Shown piece after piece: positions 35,309 through 44,761 of a DNA stretch of 55,972 nucleotides. Position 1 is the stretch's first letter, and every line of letters starts with the position of its first letter. The position numbers and the translations under genes are program-made. The notes beneath the pieces were generated by a model. That model made no database searches, had not been told where the DNA came from, and saw only the letters and a list, made by a program, of their open reading frames with translations. Source of the stretch: an uncultured Alphaproteobacteria bacterium (lineage in GTDB: Bacteria; Pseudomonadota; Alphaproteobacteria; HIMB59; GCA-002718135); contig CACOPD010000008.1 in the NCBI GenBank assembly GCA_902628835.1, positions 1-55,972 of the forward strand, in the 5' to 3' direction.

Positions 35309-36198
35309 TTAACTTTTATACCTTCGTTTTTTTCGCTTAAAAATAATAACTGCAACCCTATAACAATTAGTGTTATTACAGTAAGGATAGTAATTATTGA
35401 AAGTGATCTTCCCCAATCCTGATAATAAAAACCACTTCTATAACCTTCATAAATTAAAACATTCGTAGATTGTAATGGGCCACCTTTAGTTAAAATAATC
35501 ATAGGCACCATCAAAACAAAATTTGCTGCCGTATCTGCAACGAAGACAAAAAGTATTGTTCTTTTTAATTGTGGGATCGTAACATATCTAAATTTTTGAA
35601 AAGGTGTTGCACCATCAATCTCTGCAGCCTCGTAGTATTGTTTAGGAATATCCTCCAGTCCTGCCAATAAGAACAGCATCCAAAACGCTACACCTTTCCA
35701 AGTAGCAATTGCAATTATGCACCATAAGGCTTGATTTTCACTAACCAAGAAAGGTTGTGGAGGAATTCCAAAAACTCCAATTAGACCATTAATCAATCCT
35801 TGGTTTGGATCTAACATTAGGCCCCAGATAATTGTAGCAATAGGAAGTGCAATCCCAATTGGTAATAGATAAAGAGATCTAATAACTCTAATAAATTTAG
35901 ACTTCCTCATCAATAATAATGCTAATCCCAATGACATAGCGATTTGAAGGGGGTTGATAATAATTGTTAAAAAAGCAGTGATTTCGAGAGATTTCCAAAA
36001 TATTTTATCATCAAATAAATATTGGTAATTTTCAAACCAAACAAAAATTCTTTTTTCAGCACCTCCACTAAAACTGGTGTAGATAAGGCTTTCCCAGAAG
36101 CCAATAAAAATAGGGTAAAGTTTAAAAGCAATAGTTCCAACAAGAGCTGGTGCTAAAAACAAGTATGGAACCATCCATTGTCTTTTAAAAAAATTCAT
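35305..36198 (-). CDS. ABC sugar transporter permease (MalF-like)
   Basis: The first inner-membrane permease of the same importer. The 297-residue protein starts NFFKRQWMVPYLFLAPALVG, with six membrane segments and the EAA loop YYEAAEIDGATPFQKFRYVTIP. It follows the binding-protein gene after a 50-base gap that holds a perfect hairpin, and its stop overlaps the next permease gene. No ATP-binding gene is present in the window, so a shared MalK/MsiK-type ATPase elsewhere is probable. Confidence 0.92.
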   Translation of the reverse strand: MNFFKRQWMVPYLFLAPALVGTIAFKLYPIFIGFWESLIYTSFSGGAEKRIFVWFENYQYLFDDKIFWKSLEITAFLTIIINPLQIAMSLGLALLLMRKSKFIRVIRSLYLLPIGIALPIATIIWGLMLDPNQGLINGLIGVFGIPPQPFLVSENQALWCIIAIATWKGVAFWMLFLLAGLEDIPKQYYEAAEIDGATPFQKFRYVTIPQLKRTILFVFVADTAANFVLMVPMIILTKGGPLQSTNVLIYEGYRSGFYYQDWGRSLSIITILTVITLIVIGLQLLFLSEKNEGIKVK

Positions 36199-36214
36199 AC
36201 TTATAAATTAAAGG

Positions 36215-36240
36215 TATCACGCGGTAATAACCGCGTGATA
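36215..36240 (-). other. Intercistronic hairpin between binding protein and permease genes
   Basis: TATCACGCGGT and ACCGCGTGATA form an 11-bp perfect stem around a four-base loop. It lies between the binding-protein stop (36249) and the permease start (36198). It is far richer in G and C than its surroundings and is followed on the minus strand only by CCTTTAATTT, not a run of U. Such hairpins commonly stabilise the upstream binding-protein mRNA or cause partial termination, so that more binding protein than permease is made. This function is inference. Confidence 0.75.
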
Positions 36241-36248
36241 AAAATATA

Positions 36249-37508
36249 TTATTTATAGCGTCTCATAGAAGATTCAATTCTAGACTCAGCATCTGCTAGA
36301 ACAGAAGCTGGATCTCCACCATTTCTTATATCTTCAAAACTAGTGTTAACTATTTCTTCAAATTCTAAGAAACCTGGTGTTCTTCCTCTAGTAGCACAAT
36401 GATTTGCTGATTCATATGTTGCAAGATTCATAACAATTCCAGGGAAATTGTTGAATTTAGGATCTTCAGCAACATGGAGTATTGCAGAATTATGTGCTGG
36501 CAAAGAGTTGTGAGATTCTACATAATGGATTGCTATTTCTGGACTTGCAGTTAAGTATCTAACAAGTTTAGCAGCATCATCTTTTTGTTTTGAATAATTC
36601 CAAACACCTATGTGCCAACTATTACAGCCAGTAACAACTTTTCCACCTTCAAAATAAGGATGAAGAGCTACACCGTAATTAAGATCTGTATCAGCCCATC
36701 TTCCATTATTCCAAGATCCACCAACAAAGATACCAATTTTACCTAAACCAAATAACTCATGAGTTTGATCAGGTCCTACTCCTTTTGGAGAAATATTAGA
36801 AGTATTATGGATATCATAATAAAACTGACCAGCTTTCATCCATCCATCATTTGTTAAACAACCCTTAACAGATAGTCCGCCCTCACAAACTCCAGATCCA
36901 CCACCAGCAGATTCAGGTAGTGCTTGTAATTGATAGTATCTACTAATTTGATCAAAAATAAATCCATGAATCCCATTTGCTTCATCAGTTATTTTTTTTG
37001 CACAATCAACTATTTCCTCCCAAGTTACTCTTTCTGCTTCAATCATTGAAGGTTCAGCGCAACCTGCTTTAGCAAGTAAATCTTTATTATAATAAGTTAG
37101 CTGACCAGAGTTGTTTAGAGGAGGAGCATACATTTCTCCATTCCATGATGCAGCAGCAATACCAGCAGGGGCGAATATTGAATTAATACTAGTGTCTGCA
37201 AAATATTGATCCATTGGACCAATCATACCTCTTACTGCATAAGATGGTACTAATGGTGCATCAACAAATATTACATCAACATCATCTGCTTGTGCATTTC
37301 CTCTTACTTCAATAGTTGCTAGTAAATCTCTAAATGGAAATGTTTGGATATTTACTTCAATGCCTGTTTCTTTTTCAAACGCTTCGACAAAAGGTGTAAG
37401 AGGTTCTTCAGCCCACGTTCCAATAAGAAAATTAATTTCAGCTTTTGCACTTGTAACTAAGTTACTAAATAAAAATATAGTGCATAAGCTAGCTAATATT
37501 TTTTTCAT
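36249..37508 (-). CDS. ABC sugar transporter substrate-binding protein
   Basis: Periplasmic substrate-binding protein of the family-1 (CUT1 sugar) type, 419 residues. A signal peptide is clear (MKKILASLCTIFLFSNLVTSAKA, cleavage near residue 23), and the mature part has the family pattern: VEAFEKETGIEV, DDVDVIFVDAPLVPSYAVRGMI, YAPPLNNSGQLTYYNKDLLAKAG and GIFVGGSWNNGRW. A strong ribosome-binding site (GGGAGG) precedes the ATG, in keeping with high expression. It is the first gene of the operon binding protein-permease-permease-mtnA-aldolase/SDR. The 144-base gap to the divergent nucleoside hydrolase (37509-37652) must hold both promoters; I see no clear consensus there. Confidence 0.93.
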   Translation of the reverse strand: MKKILASLCTIFLFSNLVTSAKAEINFLIGTWAEEPLTPFVEAFEKETGIEVNIQTFPFRDLLATIEVRGNAQADDVDVIFVDAPLVPSYAVRGMIGPMDQYFADTSINSIFAPAGIAAASWNGEMYAPPLNNSGQLTYYNKDLLAKAGCAEPSMIEAERVTWEEIVDCAKKITDEANGIHGFIFDQISRYYQLQALPESAGGGSGVCEGGLSVKGCLTNDGWMKAGQFYYDIHNTSNISPKGVGPDQTHELFGLGKIGIFVGGSWNNGRWADTDLNYGVALHPYFEGGKVVTGCNSWHIGVWNYSKQKDDAAKLVRYLTASPEIAIHYVESHNSLPAHNSAILHVAEDPKFNNFPGIVMNLATYESANHCATRGRTPGFLEFEEIVNTSFEDIRNGGDPASVLADAESRIESSMRRYK

Positions 37509-37652
37509 TTAATCCTCCCAAATTATTTATTGATTAATAACATCATAAAAGTAGAATTTTTAGAAGCAAAAAAGGTAAAATACTAAGAAGATTATATAAC
37601 TCTAGGAAAAATATTGATATTAATGAAGGGTTTTTACTGATACAAAATACTA

Positions 37653-38597
37653 ATGGGACATTTTGAAAAATCATTCTACCACGAAAGAGATGATACAAAT
37701 ATCTTGAATTTACTAAAACCTAGAAAAGGAAAGGTACGAGCTGTTTTAGATACAGATACTTATAACGAAATTGATGATCAGTTTGCACTTGTGCAAATGA
37801 TGCTTTCAGAGGAAAGAATTAAAGTTGAAGCTATTTATCCAGCCCCATTCTCAATGAATGATAGATCAGATCATCCAGGTAAAGGTATGGAATTAAGCTA
37901 TGATGAAATACTAAGATGTCTTGAAAGAATAAATATATCACCTAAAGGATTAGTTCATAAAGGTGTAACAGAATACATTGGAGCAAAAAAAGAATTCATA
38001 AATGCTCCTGCAGTTGAAGACCTGATTAATAAAGCAAAAGAAGGAAGCAGGGAAGATCCGCTATATGTAATTGCTATAGGAGCAATTAGTAATGTATCGT
38101 CAGCCTTATTAAAAGCTCCAGAGATAAAAGATAAAATTGTTGTTGTTTGGCTTGGGGGTAATGCTTTGTATTGGCCACATTCCTATGACTATAATCTAAA
38201 ACAAGATGTAGGCGGCACACAAGTTTTATTTGATTGTGGTGTTCCTCTTGTAATGGTTCCATGTGCAGGTGTTACTACACATCTTACATCTACTGTACCT
38301 GAAGTAGAAAAGTACATTGAGCCTCATGGCGAAATTGGAAAGTTTTTAGCGATGCGATTTAAAGAGTATAGTGATGATCATAAATGTTGGTCAAAAGAAT
38401 TATGGGATATGGCTGCAGTAGCTTGGGTTTTAAACGAAAAATGGACACCAACAAATCTAATCCCTTCTCCTGTACTATCTGACAACATGACTTGGAGTGT
38501 TGATCAAAGAAGACACCCTATTAAAATTGTATCTATGTTAAATAGAGATGCAATTTTAAAAGATTTTGTTGAGAAGTTAGAAAAATTTAATAGCTAA
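37653..38597 (+). CDS. Inosine/uridine-preferring nucleoside hydrolase family protein
   Basis: A calcium-dependent N-ribosyl hydrolase of the IUNH family, splitting a nucleoside into base and ribose moiety. The 314-residue protein has the metal motif DTDTYNEIDDQFA (D33, D35, D41, D42), two residues longer than the textbook DxDxxxDD spacing. It also has VIAIGAISNVSSALLKAP, VVWLGGNA, and a late LWDMAAVAW that matches the distal aspartate region. It is divergent from the transporter operon and convergent with the MtnK gene, so it probably delivers the 5-substituted ribose for MtnK. No signal peptide is visible, so cleavage would be cytoplasmic. The true nucleoside is not determinable from sequence. 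Confidence 0.88.
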   Translation: MGHFEKSFYHERDDTNILNLLKPRKGKVRAVLDTDTYNEIDDQFALVQMMLSEERIKVEAIYPAPFSMNDRSDHPGKGMELSYDEILRCLERINISPKGLVHKGVTEYIGAKKEFINAPAVEDLINKAKEGSREDPLYVIAIGAISNVSSALLKAPEIKDKIVVVWLGGNALYWPHSYDYNLKQDVGGTQVLFDCGVPLVMVPCAGVTTHLTSTVPEVEKYIEPHGEIGKFLAMRFKEYSDDHKCWSKELWDMAAVAWVLNEKWTPTNLIPSPVLSDNMTWSVDQRRHPIKIVSMLNRDAILKDFVEKLEKFNS

Positions 38598-39872
38598 TTA
38601 TAATTTTACTTTCTTATTTTCATTTATCTTTGCTAATTTTATTAAATCATCAATAGATTTAAAAGATTGTGTGTTTCTTAGCATTTCAATTGCAAGATTA
38701 GATGCTTTATATTCACAATTTGCTCTAACTTTCATATTTTCTATCCATTCGAAATCTATATTGTGAGCAAAGCCATAAATTCTTCGAATTATTTTAGCAC
38801 CTGAAAACGAAATAGTTTCTTGAAAAAGATTTTGCATGTACTTTTTTTTCTCATCAATCATTTTTTTACTATTATTTTTAAAAAGTATTTTTGGGTATGC
38901 ATCTCCATGATTTTCAGTTTTCCATAATTTTAAAAATTTTTTTTCGAATTCAACCCAAATTTTTTTAATGATTTCAAGTAACCATTTCTTATACTGTGCT
39001 CTTTCCCCAAGTTTTTTTTCATGACCAGTTTGAGAGAAGTAGCTCATTAACAAATTTGCAATTAGTGCTCCAGTATCAAATCCCATTGGGCCATAAAAGG
39101 CAAATTCTGGATCAATTACCTTTGTGTCTTTTTTTGTTACCATAATTGAGCCTGTATGAAGGTCCCCATGCAAAAGTGCGTCAGTATTTTTCATAAATTT
39201 CAATTTAAGACGACTTATAGCAATTTTAAGTTTTTCATCTTTTTCTATCTTTTTCTTCATTTTATTTAAGTAAGGCTTAGTCCATCTATTATTCTTGTTT
39301 ACTGCATATGGATCAGTAAAAATCAAATCCTCTGTAATTTTACAAAGTTCAGTATTTGAAATAAATTTTGAAATCAAATTTTTTTTATATGCTGCTGTCA
39401 AATAAAGATCAGAAGTGTAAAACAACGTTTTCGCTAAATACGTTGAAATAGATTCTGCAAAATTATTATATTTTATTCCTTTTATTAATCCATGTCTCAT
39501 AATTATATGAGGGGATAATTTTTCCATAGTTATAGAACGTAAAACTTCATCATAATCATATATTTTTGGAAAATGATTTTTTACATATTTATTATGAGTA
39601 TTAAAATATTCATACTCGTAATATGAACGTTTTAGAGTAAGGGGCCAATCTTTCAAAACCCTTAAATAAGGTAGGGGTTGTTTTAGACAAATTGCATTAT
39701 ATTTATTTTCAATAAAAAAAACTAAATTTAAATTACCATCACCAACTTCTTTGACCTCTAAGTTTTTAGTACTCTTAAAAAGCTTTTTTAAATTACTTTT
39801 AGAAATAATAAATTTTTTTAATTCATTTAATTTTAATGGTTTATATTTATTTGGTTTGAATTCAGATACCAT
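38598..39872 (-). CDS. mtnK: 5-methylthioribose kinase-like (MtnK)
   Basis: MtnK phosphorylates free 5-methylthioribose (and in some pathways 5-deoxyribose) at C1. The 424-residue protein has the MtnK-specific motifs of the APH-like kinase fold: KEVGDGNLNLVF (about 41-52), LLHGDLHTGSIMV with the catalytic D237, IDPEFAFYGPMGFDTGA with metal-binding D254, and AKIIRRIYGFAHNIDFEW near the C-terminus. These are more specific than generic aminoglycoside-phosphotransferase motifs. Its product is the substrate of the MtnA encoded in the adjacent operon. It is transcribed alone, convergent with the nucleoside hydrolase with no base between their stops. Confidence 0.92.
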   Translation of the reverse strand: MVSEFKPNKYKPLKLNELKKFIISKSNLKKLFKSTKNLEVKEVGDGNLNLVFFIENKYNAICLKQPLPYLRVLKDWPLTLKRSYYEYEYFNTHNKYVKNHFPKIYDYDEVLRSITMEKLSPHIIMRHGLIKGIKYNNFAESISTYLAKTLFYTSDLYLTAAYKKNLISKFISNTELCKITEDLIFTDPYAVNKNNRWTKPYLNKMKKKIEKDEKLKIAISRLKLKFMKNTDALLHGDLHTGSIMVTKKDTKVIDPEFAFYGPMGFDTGALIANLLMSYFSQTGHEKKLGERAQYKKWLLEIIKKIWVEFEKKFLKLWKTENHGDAYPKILFKNNSKKMIDEKKKYMQNLFQETISFSGAKIIRRIYGFAHNIDFEWIENMKVRANCEYKASNLAIEMLRNTQSFKSIDDLIKLAKINENKKVKL

Positions 39873-39925
39873 AGTGATTTATATCAACAAAAGACTAAAA
39901 ATAGAATAAATAGTGAAAATTGTTA

Positions 39926-40000
39926 GGTCTCGTGGTGAAATGGATATCACACGTGTCTTCGGAACATGGATTTGGGGTTCGAGTCCCTACGAGACCGCCA
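39926..40000 (+). tRNA. tRNA-Arg (anticodon UCG)
   Basis: A full cloverleaf with encoded CCA: acceptor stem GGTCTCG/CGAGACC, anticodon stem CGTGT/ACATG with loop CTTCGGA (anticodon TCG at 39959-39961), and T-arm TGGGG-TTCGAGT-CCCTA. It reads CGA and, with wobble, CGN-type codons. The CCA ends one base before the stop codon of the convergent asd gene. Confidence 0.95.
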
Positions 40001-40001
40001 A

Positions 40002-41045
40002 TTAAATAGTTATTTTTTCTGAGTACTTAGAAATTACTAATTCAGCAATTTGAACAGCATTAAGAGCTGCCCCTTTTCTTAAATTATCTGAAACAACCCA
40101 TAGATTTAAACCATTATCTATTGATTGATCATTTCTGATTCTGCTTACATAAACTTTATCTTCTCCTGCTATCTCAACTGGAGTAACATAACCCTCATCT
40201 TTTCTGTGATCAATTACTGAAATTCCTTCAGAGTTAGATAAGATTTCATTAGCTTCTTTTTCGTCTAAAGGAGAGTCGAATTCAATATTTATCGCTTCTG
40301 AGTGGCCTATGAAAACTGCTGTTCTAACACAAGTTGCTGAAACATTAATCCCTTCATCTAGAATTTTTTTTGTTTCATCAATCATTTTTTGTTCCTCTTC
40401 GGTGTTACCATTCTCTAAAAAAGCACCAATGTGAGGAATTGCATTAAATGCGATTTGCTTCGTAAACTTTTCTTTTTTTAATTCTTGATTTGCATAAACA
40501 TTTTGTGTTTGATTGAACAATTCATCCATACCAGTTTTTCCAGCGCCAGATACTGCTTGATATGTTGAAACTACTACTCTGTTTATTATTGCTTTTTCAT
40601 GAAGAGGTTTTAATGCAACAACCATTTGTATAGTTGAACAATTAGGATTTGAAATAATATTTGATCTATTTTCATCATCAAAAAAATCATCAAGAGCATT
40701 TGCATTTACCTCTGGAACTACTAACGGAATATTTTGTTGCATTCGAAAATGTGAAGTATTATCTATTATTATACATCCAGCTTTAGCTGCTTTAGGGGCA
40801 AATTCTGCAGAAATTTTTCCTCCAGGAGAAAAAAGACCGATGTGCACTTTTGAAAAGTCAAATTCGGATAAATCCTCTACTATAATTTCTTGGCCTCTAA
40901 ATTCTATTTTTTTCCCTTTTGATTTTAATGAAGCCAATAAGAATAATTTATCAATTGGAAAATTTCTTTCTTCTAATAATTGCACCATTTCAGTGCCTAC
41001 TGCCCCAGTTGCACCAGCTACTGCTACATTGTATTTTTGTGTCAT
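40002..41045 (-). CDS. asd: Aspartate-semialdehyde dehydrogenase
   Basis: It reduces aspartyl phosphate to aspartate semialdehyde for lysine, threonine, methionine and diaminopimelate synthesis. The 347-residue protein has the NADP-binding VAVAGATGAVGTEM, the catalytic cysteine C136 in SNPNCSTIQMVVALKPL and the C-terminal VSRIRNDQ. It directly follows leuB without a spacer, ending the leuCDB-asd run. The downstream side meets the convergent tRNA. Confidence 0.96.
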   Translation of the reverse strand: MTQKYNVAVAGATGAVGTEMVQLLEERNFPIDKLFLLASLKSKGKKIEFRGQEIIVEDLSEFDFSKVHIGLFSPGGKISAEFAPKAAKAGCIIIDNTSHFRMQQNIPLVVPEVNANALDDFFDDENRSNIISNPNCSTIQMVVALKPLHEKAIINRVVVSTYQAVSGAGKTGMDELFNQTQNVYANQELKKEKFTKQIAFNAIPHIGAFLENGNTEEEQKMIDETKKILDEGINVSATCVRTAVFIGHSEAINIEFDSPLDEKEANEILSNSEGISVIDHRKDEGYVTPVEIAGEDKVYVSRIRNDQSIDNGLNLWVVSDNLRKGAALNAVQIAELVISKYSEKITI

Positions 41046-42158
41046 TTATTTACCAGTTAAAATTTTTAGTTCTTCAATTACTGAATCACCCATTTCTTGA
41101 GTTGAGATAACTTTATCAGCACCTTCTTTGATATCCGCTGTTCTTAAACCTTTTAATAATACATTTTGCACTGCTTTCTCAATTGATTGACTATCTTCTT
41201 GCATATCAAAACTATATTTTAACATCATGGCAAAGCTCATAATCATTGCAAGTGGGTTAGCTTTGGATTGACCTGCTATATCCGGTGCACTGCCATGAAC
41301 AGGTTCGTACATTGCTGCTCTTGTTCCATTCTCTTTAACTGGACCAAGGGCAGCAGAGGGTAGCATTCCTAAAGATCCTGTTAGCATTGCTGCTGTATCA
41401 CTTAATAAATCGCCAAATAAATTATCAGTAAGAATTACATCAAATTGTTTAGGATAGCGCACTAACTGCATCGCACAATTGTCAGCCAGCATGTGTTCTA
41501 AATTAACATTAGAGTATTCATTTTTATGCAAATCAGTTACGGTTTGTTTCCAAAATAAACCTGTTTCCATAACATTAGATTTTTCTACAGAAGTAACTTT
41601 ATTGCCTCTTAGCTTTGCTAAATCGAAAGCTACTCGTGAAACTCGATTTATCTCTGATGTGGTATAGAGTTGTGTATCTATAGCTTTGCTTTCATTATCA
41701 GAAATTTTTGATATTCCTCTTGGCTGCCCAAAATATACACCGCTAGTTAATTCTCTGATAATTAAAATGTCTAAGCCTTTAACAAGATCCGATTTTAATG
41801 AGGATGAATCTGATAATGCATCTAATACTACAGCTGGTCTTAGGTTGGCAAAAAGATCTAAATCTTTTCTTAATCTTAACAGGGCTGCTTCAGGTCTCTT
41901 ATCTCTTTCTACATTATCCCATTTAGCACCACCTACAGCACCAAATAATACAGCATCACATTCCATAGCTATTTGCATAGTTTCATCACTTATTGAATTA
42001 CCTTCTTTATCGTAAGCCGTACCTCCAACTAATCTTTCAGAAATATCAAAAGACAAAGATTTAGTTTTTTCCATCCAATCAATTATTTTTAATACCTCAG
42101 CCATAACTTCATTGCCAATTCCATCACCAGGTAAAATTAGAATTTTTTTATTACTCAT
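41046..42158 (-). CDS. leuB: 3-isopropylmalate dehydrogenase
   Basis: It oxidises and decarboxylates 3-isopropylmalate in leucine synthesis. The 370-residue protein has [14 protein letters not shown], the arginine-rich substrate region [21 protein letters not shown], and the metal-binding [25 protein letters not shown], followed by [14 protein letters not shown]. It follows leuD by six bases and is followed directly by asd. Confidence 0.97.
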   Translation of the reverse strand: MSNKKILILPGDGIGNEVMAEVLKIIDWMEKTKSLSFDISERLVGGTAYDKEGNSISDETMQIAMECDAVLFGAVGGAKWDNVERDKRPEAALLRLRKDLDLFANLRPAVVLDALSDSSSLKSDLVKGLDILIIRELTSGVYFGQPRGISKISDNESKAIDTQLYTTSEINRVSRVAFDLAKLRGNKVTSVEKSNVMETGLFWKQTVTDLHKNEYSNVNLEHMLADNCAMQLVRYPKQFDVILTDNLFGDLLSDTAAMLTGSLGMLPSAALGPVKENGTRAAMYEPVHGSAPDIAGQSKANPLAMIMSFAMMLKYSFDMQEDSQSIEKAVQNVLLKGLRTADIKEGADKVISTQEMGDSVIEELKILTGK

Positions 42159-42164
42159 ATTTAA

Positions 42165-42767
42165 CTAAACAATCCAAGGTTGGACACTGTGTATTTTTTC
42201 TTCGTGTGAATCAATTTTTTTGTTTTTTTGCAGAGTAAGACCTATGTCATCTAACCCTTCGATAAGACATTTTTTTCTAAATTCATCTATATCAAATTCG
42301 ATAATTTTTTTACTTTGGTAAATGATTTTTTGGTTTGCTAAATCTACAGAAATATCTTTTTTATTTTCTGCTTCATTCATTAATATATCAACATTTTGTT
42401 GATCTAATTTAATTGGCAAAATGCCATTTTTGAAACAATTATTATAGAAGATATCTGCAAAGCTTGGTGCAATGATTGATTTAAATCCAAAATCTAGAAG
42501 TGACCAAGGTGCGTGTTCTCTACTTGAACCACAACCAAAATTTGCACCTGCTATTAAAATTTTAGAGGTCTTGTATGGATCCCAATTTAAAACAAAATCA
42601 TTTTTAATATTACCTTGGATATCGTATCTAAGTTCATGAAATAAATTCTTACCTAAACCTGATCTCTTTATTGTCTTTAAAAATTGTTTTGGAATTATCA
42701 TGTCCGTATCTATGTTAATCATAGGAAGTGGTGCGGGAATACTTTTTAAAGTTAAGAATTTTTCCAT
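42165..42767 (-). CDS. leuD: 3-isopropylmalate dehydratase small subunit
   Basis: The swivelling small subunit of isopropylmalate isomerase. The 200-residue protein has [21 protein letters not shown], the substrate loop [14 protein letters not shown] and the C-terminal DDIGLTLQ. It follows leuC after a single base. Function requires LeuC upstream. Confidence 0.96.
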   Translation of the reverse strand: MEKFLTLKSIPAPLPMINIDTDMIIPKQFLKTIKRSGLGKNLFHELRYDIQGNIKNDFVLNWDPYKTSKILIAGANFGCGSSREHAPWSLLDFGFKSIIAPSFADIFYNNCFKNGILPIKLDQQNVDILMNEAENKKDISVDLANQKIIYQSKKIIEFDIDEFRKKCLIEGLDDIGLTLQKNKKIDSHEEKIHSVQPWIV

Positions 42768-42768
42768 T

Positions 42769-44172
42769 TTATATATCTTCTACTAAAGCGAATGAACCTT
42801 TGATAGCTGAAGCTGCAGCTATAGCAGGACTCACAAGATGAGTTCTTCCTTCACGACCTTGTCTTCCTTCAAAATTTCTATTTGAAGTTGAAGCACATCT
42901 TTCTTTAGGTTTTAATTGATCTGGATTCATTGCTAAACACATTGAGCAACCTGGTTCTCTCCAATCAAACCCGGCTTTGATGAATATTTTATCTAAACCC
43001 TCTTTTTCTGCTTGTTTTTTTACTAAACCAGAACCTGGTACAATCATGGATTCAACTGTAACTTTTTTGCCCTCAACTATTTTTGCAACTTCTCTTAAGT
43101 CTTCAATTCTGCCATTGGTACATGATCCGATGAAGACTTTATCGATTTTAATTTTTTGTATTTCTTGTTGAGGTTCTAAACCCATATATTCAAGAGAACG
43201 TTCCATTGCTTTTTTTCTGTTTGGATTACTTTCCTCTTGAGGATTAGGCACTTTTCCATTTATGGCAACAACGTCTTGTGGGCTTGTGCCCCAAGTAATT
43301 TGTGGTGAAATATTTTCAGCTTTAATTAAAATTTCTTCATCATATTCTGCGCCTTCGTCGGAAGGAAGAGATTTCCAGAACTCTACTGCCTTATCCCAAT
43401 CTTCTCCTGATGGTGCGTACGGTCTGCCTTTAATATATTCAAAAGTTTTTTCATCAGGGGCGATTAATCCAGCTCTTGCACCAGCTTCAATGCTCATATT
43501 ACATATTGTCATTCTTCCTTCCATAGAAAGAGAAGAAATTGAATCACCAGCATATTCGATAACATAGCCAGTTCCTCCTGCTGTTCCAATCTTTCCAATT
43601 ATATGAAGAATAATATCTTTAGCTGTTACACCTAAGTTCAATTTACCTTCAACTGAAATTCTCATATTTTTGGCAGGTTTTTGAATTAAAGTTTGAGTTG
43701 CTAAAACATGTTCAACTTCACTTGTTCCTATACCAAAAGCTAACGCACCAAATGCTCCATGTGTTGCTGTATGACTATCACCACAAACAATTGTCATACC
43801 TGGCTGGGTAATACCCTGTTCTGGACCAACTATATGAACTATGCCTTGTCTGCTATCTAATAATGGAAAGAGAGTAACATCAAAATCTTTACAATTTTTT
43901 TCTAATGTTTCAACTTGAATTCTACTTTCTTTATTTTCTATACCCTTGGATCTATCTGAAGTTGGAACATTATGATCTGCTACCGCAAAGGTGCTTTCTG
44001 GTCTTCTTACTTTACGATTATTATTTCTTAAACCTTCAAATGCTTGAGGACTTGTAACTTCATGCACAAGATGTCTATCGATATATATAAGACATGTCCC
44101 ATCTTCCTGTTTATCAACAAGATGATGTTCCCAAATTTTATCAAAAAGAGTTTTACTTTTATTTGTTTTCAT
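42769..44172 (-). CDS. leuC: 3-isopropylmalate dehydratase large subunit
   Basis: The aconitase-family large subunit converting 2- to 3-isopropylmalate. From the ATG at 44172 ([18 protein letters not shown]) it is 467 residues, the normal length, with [19 protein letters not shown] and 4Fe-4S cysteines in GSCTNGR and GCSMCLAMN. The frame is open a further 41 codons, but that stretch is the Lys-rich antiphase reading of the rplS tail and is not part of LeuC. The start thus lies inside the last codons of rplS, so leuC translation is probably coupled to L19 production. Confidence 0.95.
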   Translation of the reverse strand: MKTNKSKTLFDKIWEHHLVDKQEDGTCLIYIDRHLVHEVTSPQAFEGLRNNNRKVRRPESTFAVADHNVPTSDRSKGIENKESRIQVETLEKNCKDFDVTLFPLLDSRQGIVHIVGPEQGITQPGMTIVCGDSHTATHGAFGALAFGIGTSEVEHVLATQTLIQKPAKNMRISVEGKLNLGVTAKDIILHIIGKIGTAGGTGYVIEYAGDSISSLSMEGRMTICNMSIEAGARAGLIAPDEKTFEYIKGRPYAPSGEDWDKAVEFWKSLPSDEGAEYDEEILIKAENISPQITWGTSPQDVVAINGKVPNPQEESNPNRKKAMERSLEYMGLEPQQEIQKIKIDKVFIGSCTNGRIEDLREVAKIVEGKKVTVESMIVPGSGLVKKQAEKEGLDKIFIKAGFDWREPGCSMCLAMNPDQLKPKERCASTSNRNFEGRQGREGRTHLVSPAIAAASAIKGSFALVEDI

Positions 44173-44761
44173 CCGATTTATTTTCGGCTGCTTTTTCCTC
44201 TTCTTTACTAGATTCCTCTGCAGCTTCTTCTTTAGATTCTTCTGCTGGCTTAGCTTCTTCTTCAACTTTTGTTTCTTCTTGTTTAACTTCTGCATCTTGA
44301 GCTTTTGGTTCTTCTACAGCTTTAGTATCTGTATCTGCAGTTTTTGTTTCTTCTACCGGAGGAGCCTCCTCTATATATTCATATTGATCTGCTTCATCAC
44401 CTCTATCTTTATCTGCGATCCTTGCTTTCTTTCCAGATAATTCTCTTAGATAATATAGCTTAGCTCTTCTTACATCACCTTTTCTAACAACTTCAATTTT
44501 TTCTACTAATGGACTGAATAAAGGGAATACTCTTTCAACTCCCTCTCCATGAGATATTTTTCTCACAGTAAAGTTAGAGTTTACTGAATTATTTTTTCTT
44601 GCAATACAAATACCTTCAAATGCTTGAAGTCTCGACTTACTTCCCTCTGTAATTCTTACAGTAACTTTTAGAGTATCACCTGGACGAAAAGCAGGAACTC
44701 TTTTTTTTGAAGTTAACTTTTCAATTTGTTGTTTTTCAAATGTCTCTAATAAATTACTCAT
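44159..44761 (-). CDS. rplS: Ribosomal protein L19 with long acidic tail
   Basis: L19 of the large subunit, at the interface with the small subunit. The core is normal through about residue 120 ([60 protein letters not shown]). From residue 130 to 200 follows a Glu/Lys/Ala/Pro-rich tail with about half charged residues, roughly 70 more than in usual L19. Its ATG overlaps the trmD stop by four bases, and the end of the gene overlaps the leuC start. Confidence 0.95.
   Translation of the reverse strand: MSNLLETFEKQQIEKLTSKKRVPAFRPGDTLKVTVRITEGSKSRLQAFEGICIARKNNSVNSNFTVRKISHGEGVERVFPLFSPLVEKIEVVRKGDVRRAKLYYLRELSGKKARIADKDRGDEADQYEYIEEAPPVEETKTADTDTKAVEEPKAQDAEVKQEETKVEEEAKPAEESKEEAAEESSKEEEKAAENKSDENK

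Noticed and set aside
36215..36240. Rho-independent terminator
   Set aside because: The stem is strong but is followed by CCTTTAATTT, not a T-run, and the permease genes directly behind it must be expressed with the binding protein.
38598..39872. Aminoglycoside or choline kinase
   Set aside because: The generic fold is shared, but the motifs HGDLHTGSIMV and DPEFAFYGPMGFDTGA are specific to methylthioribose kinases.
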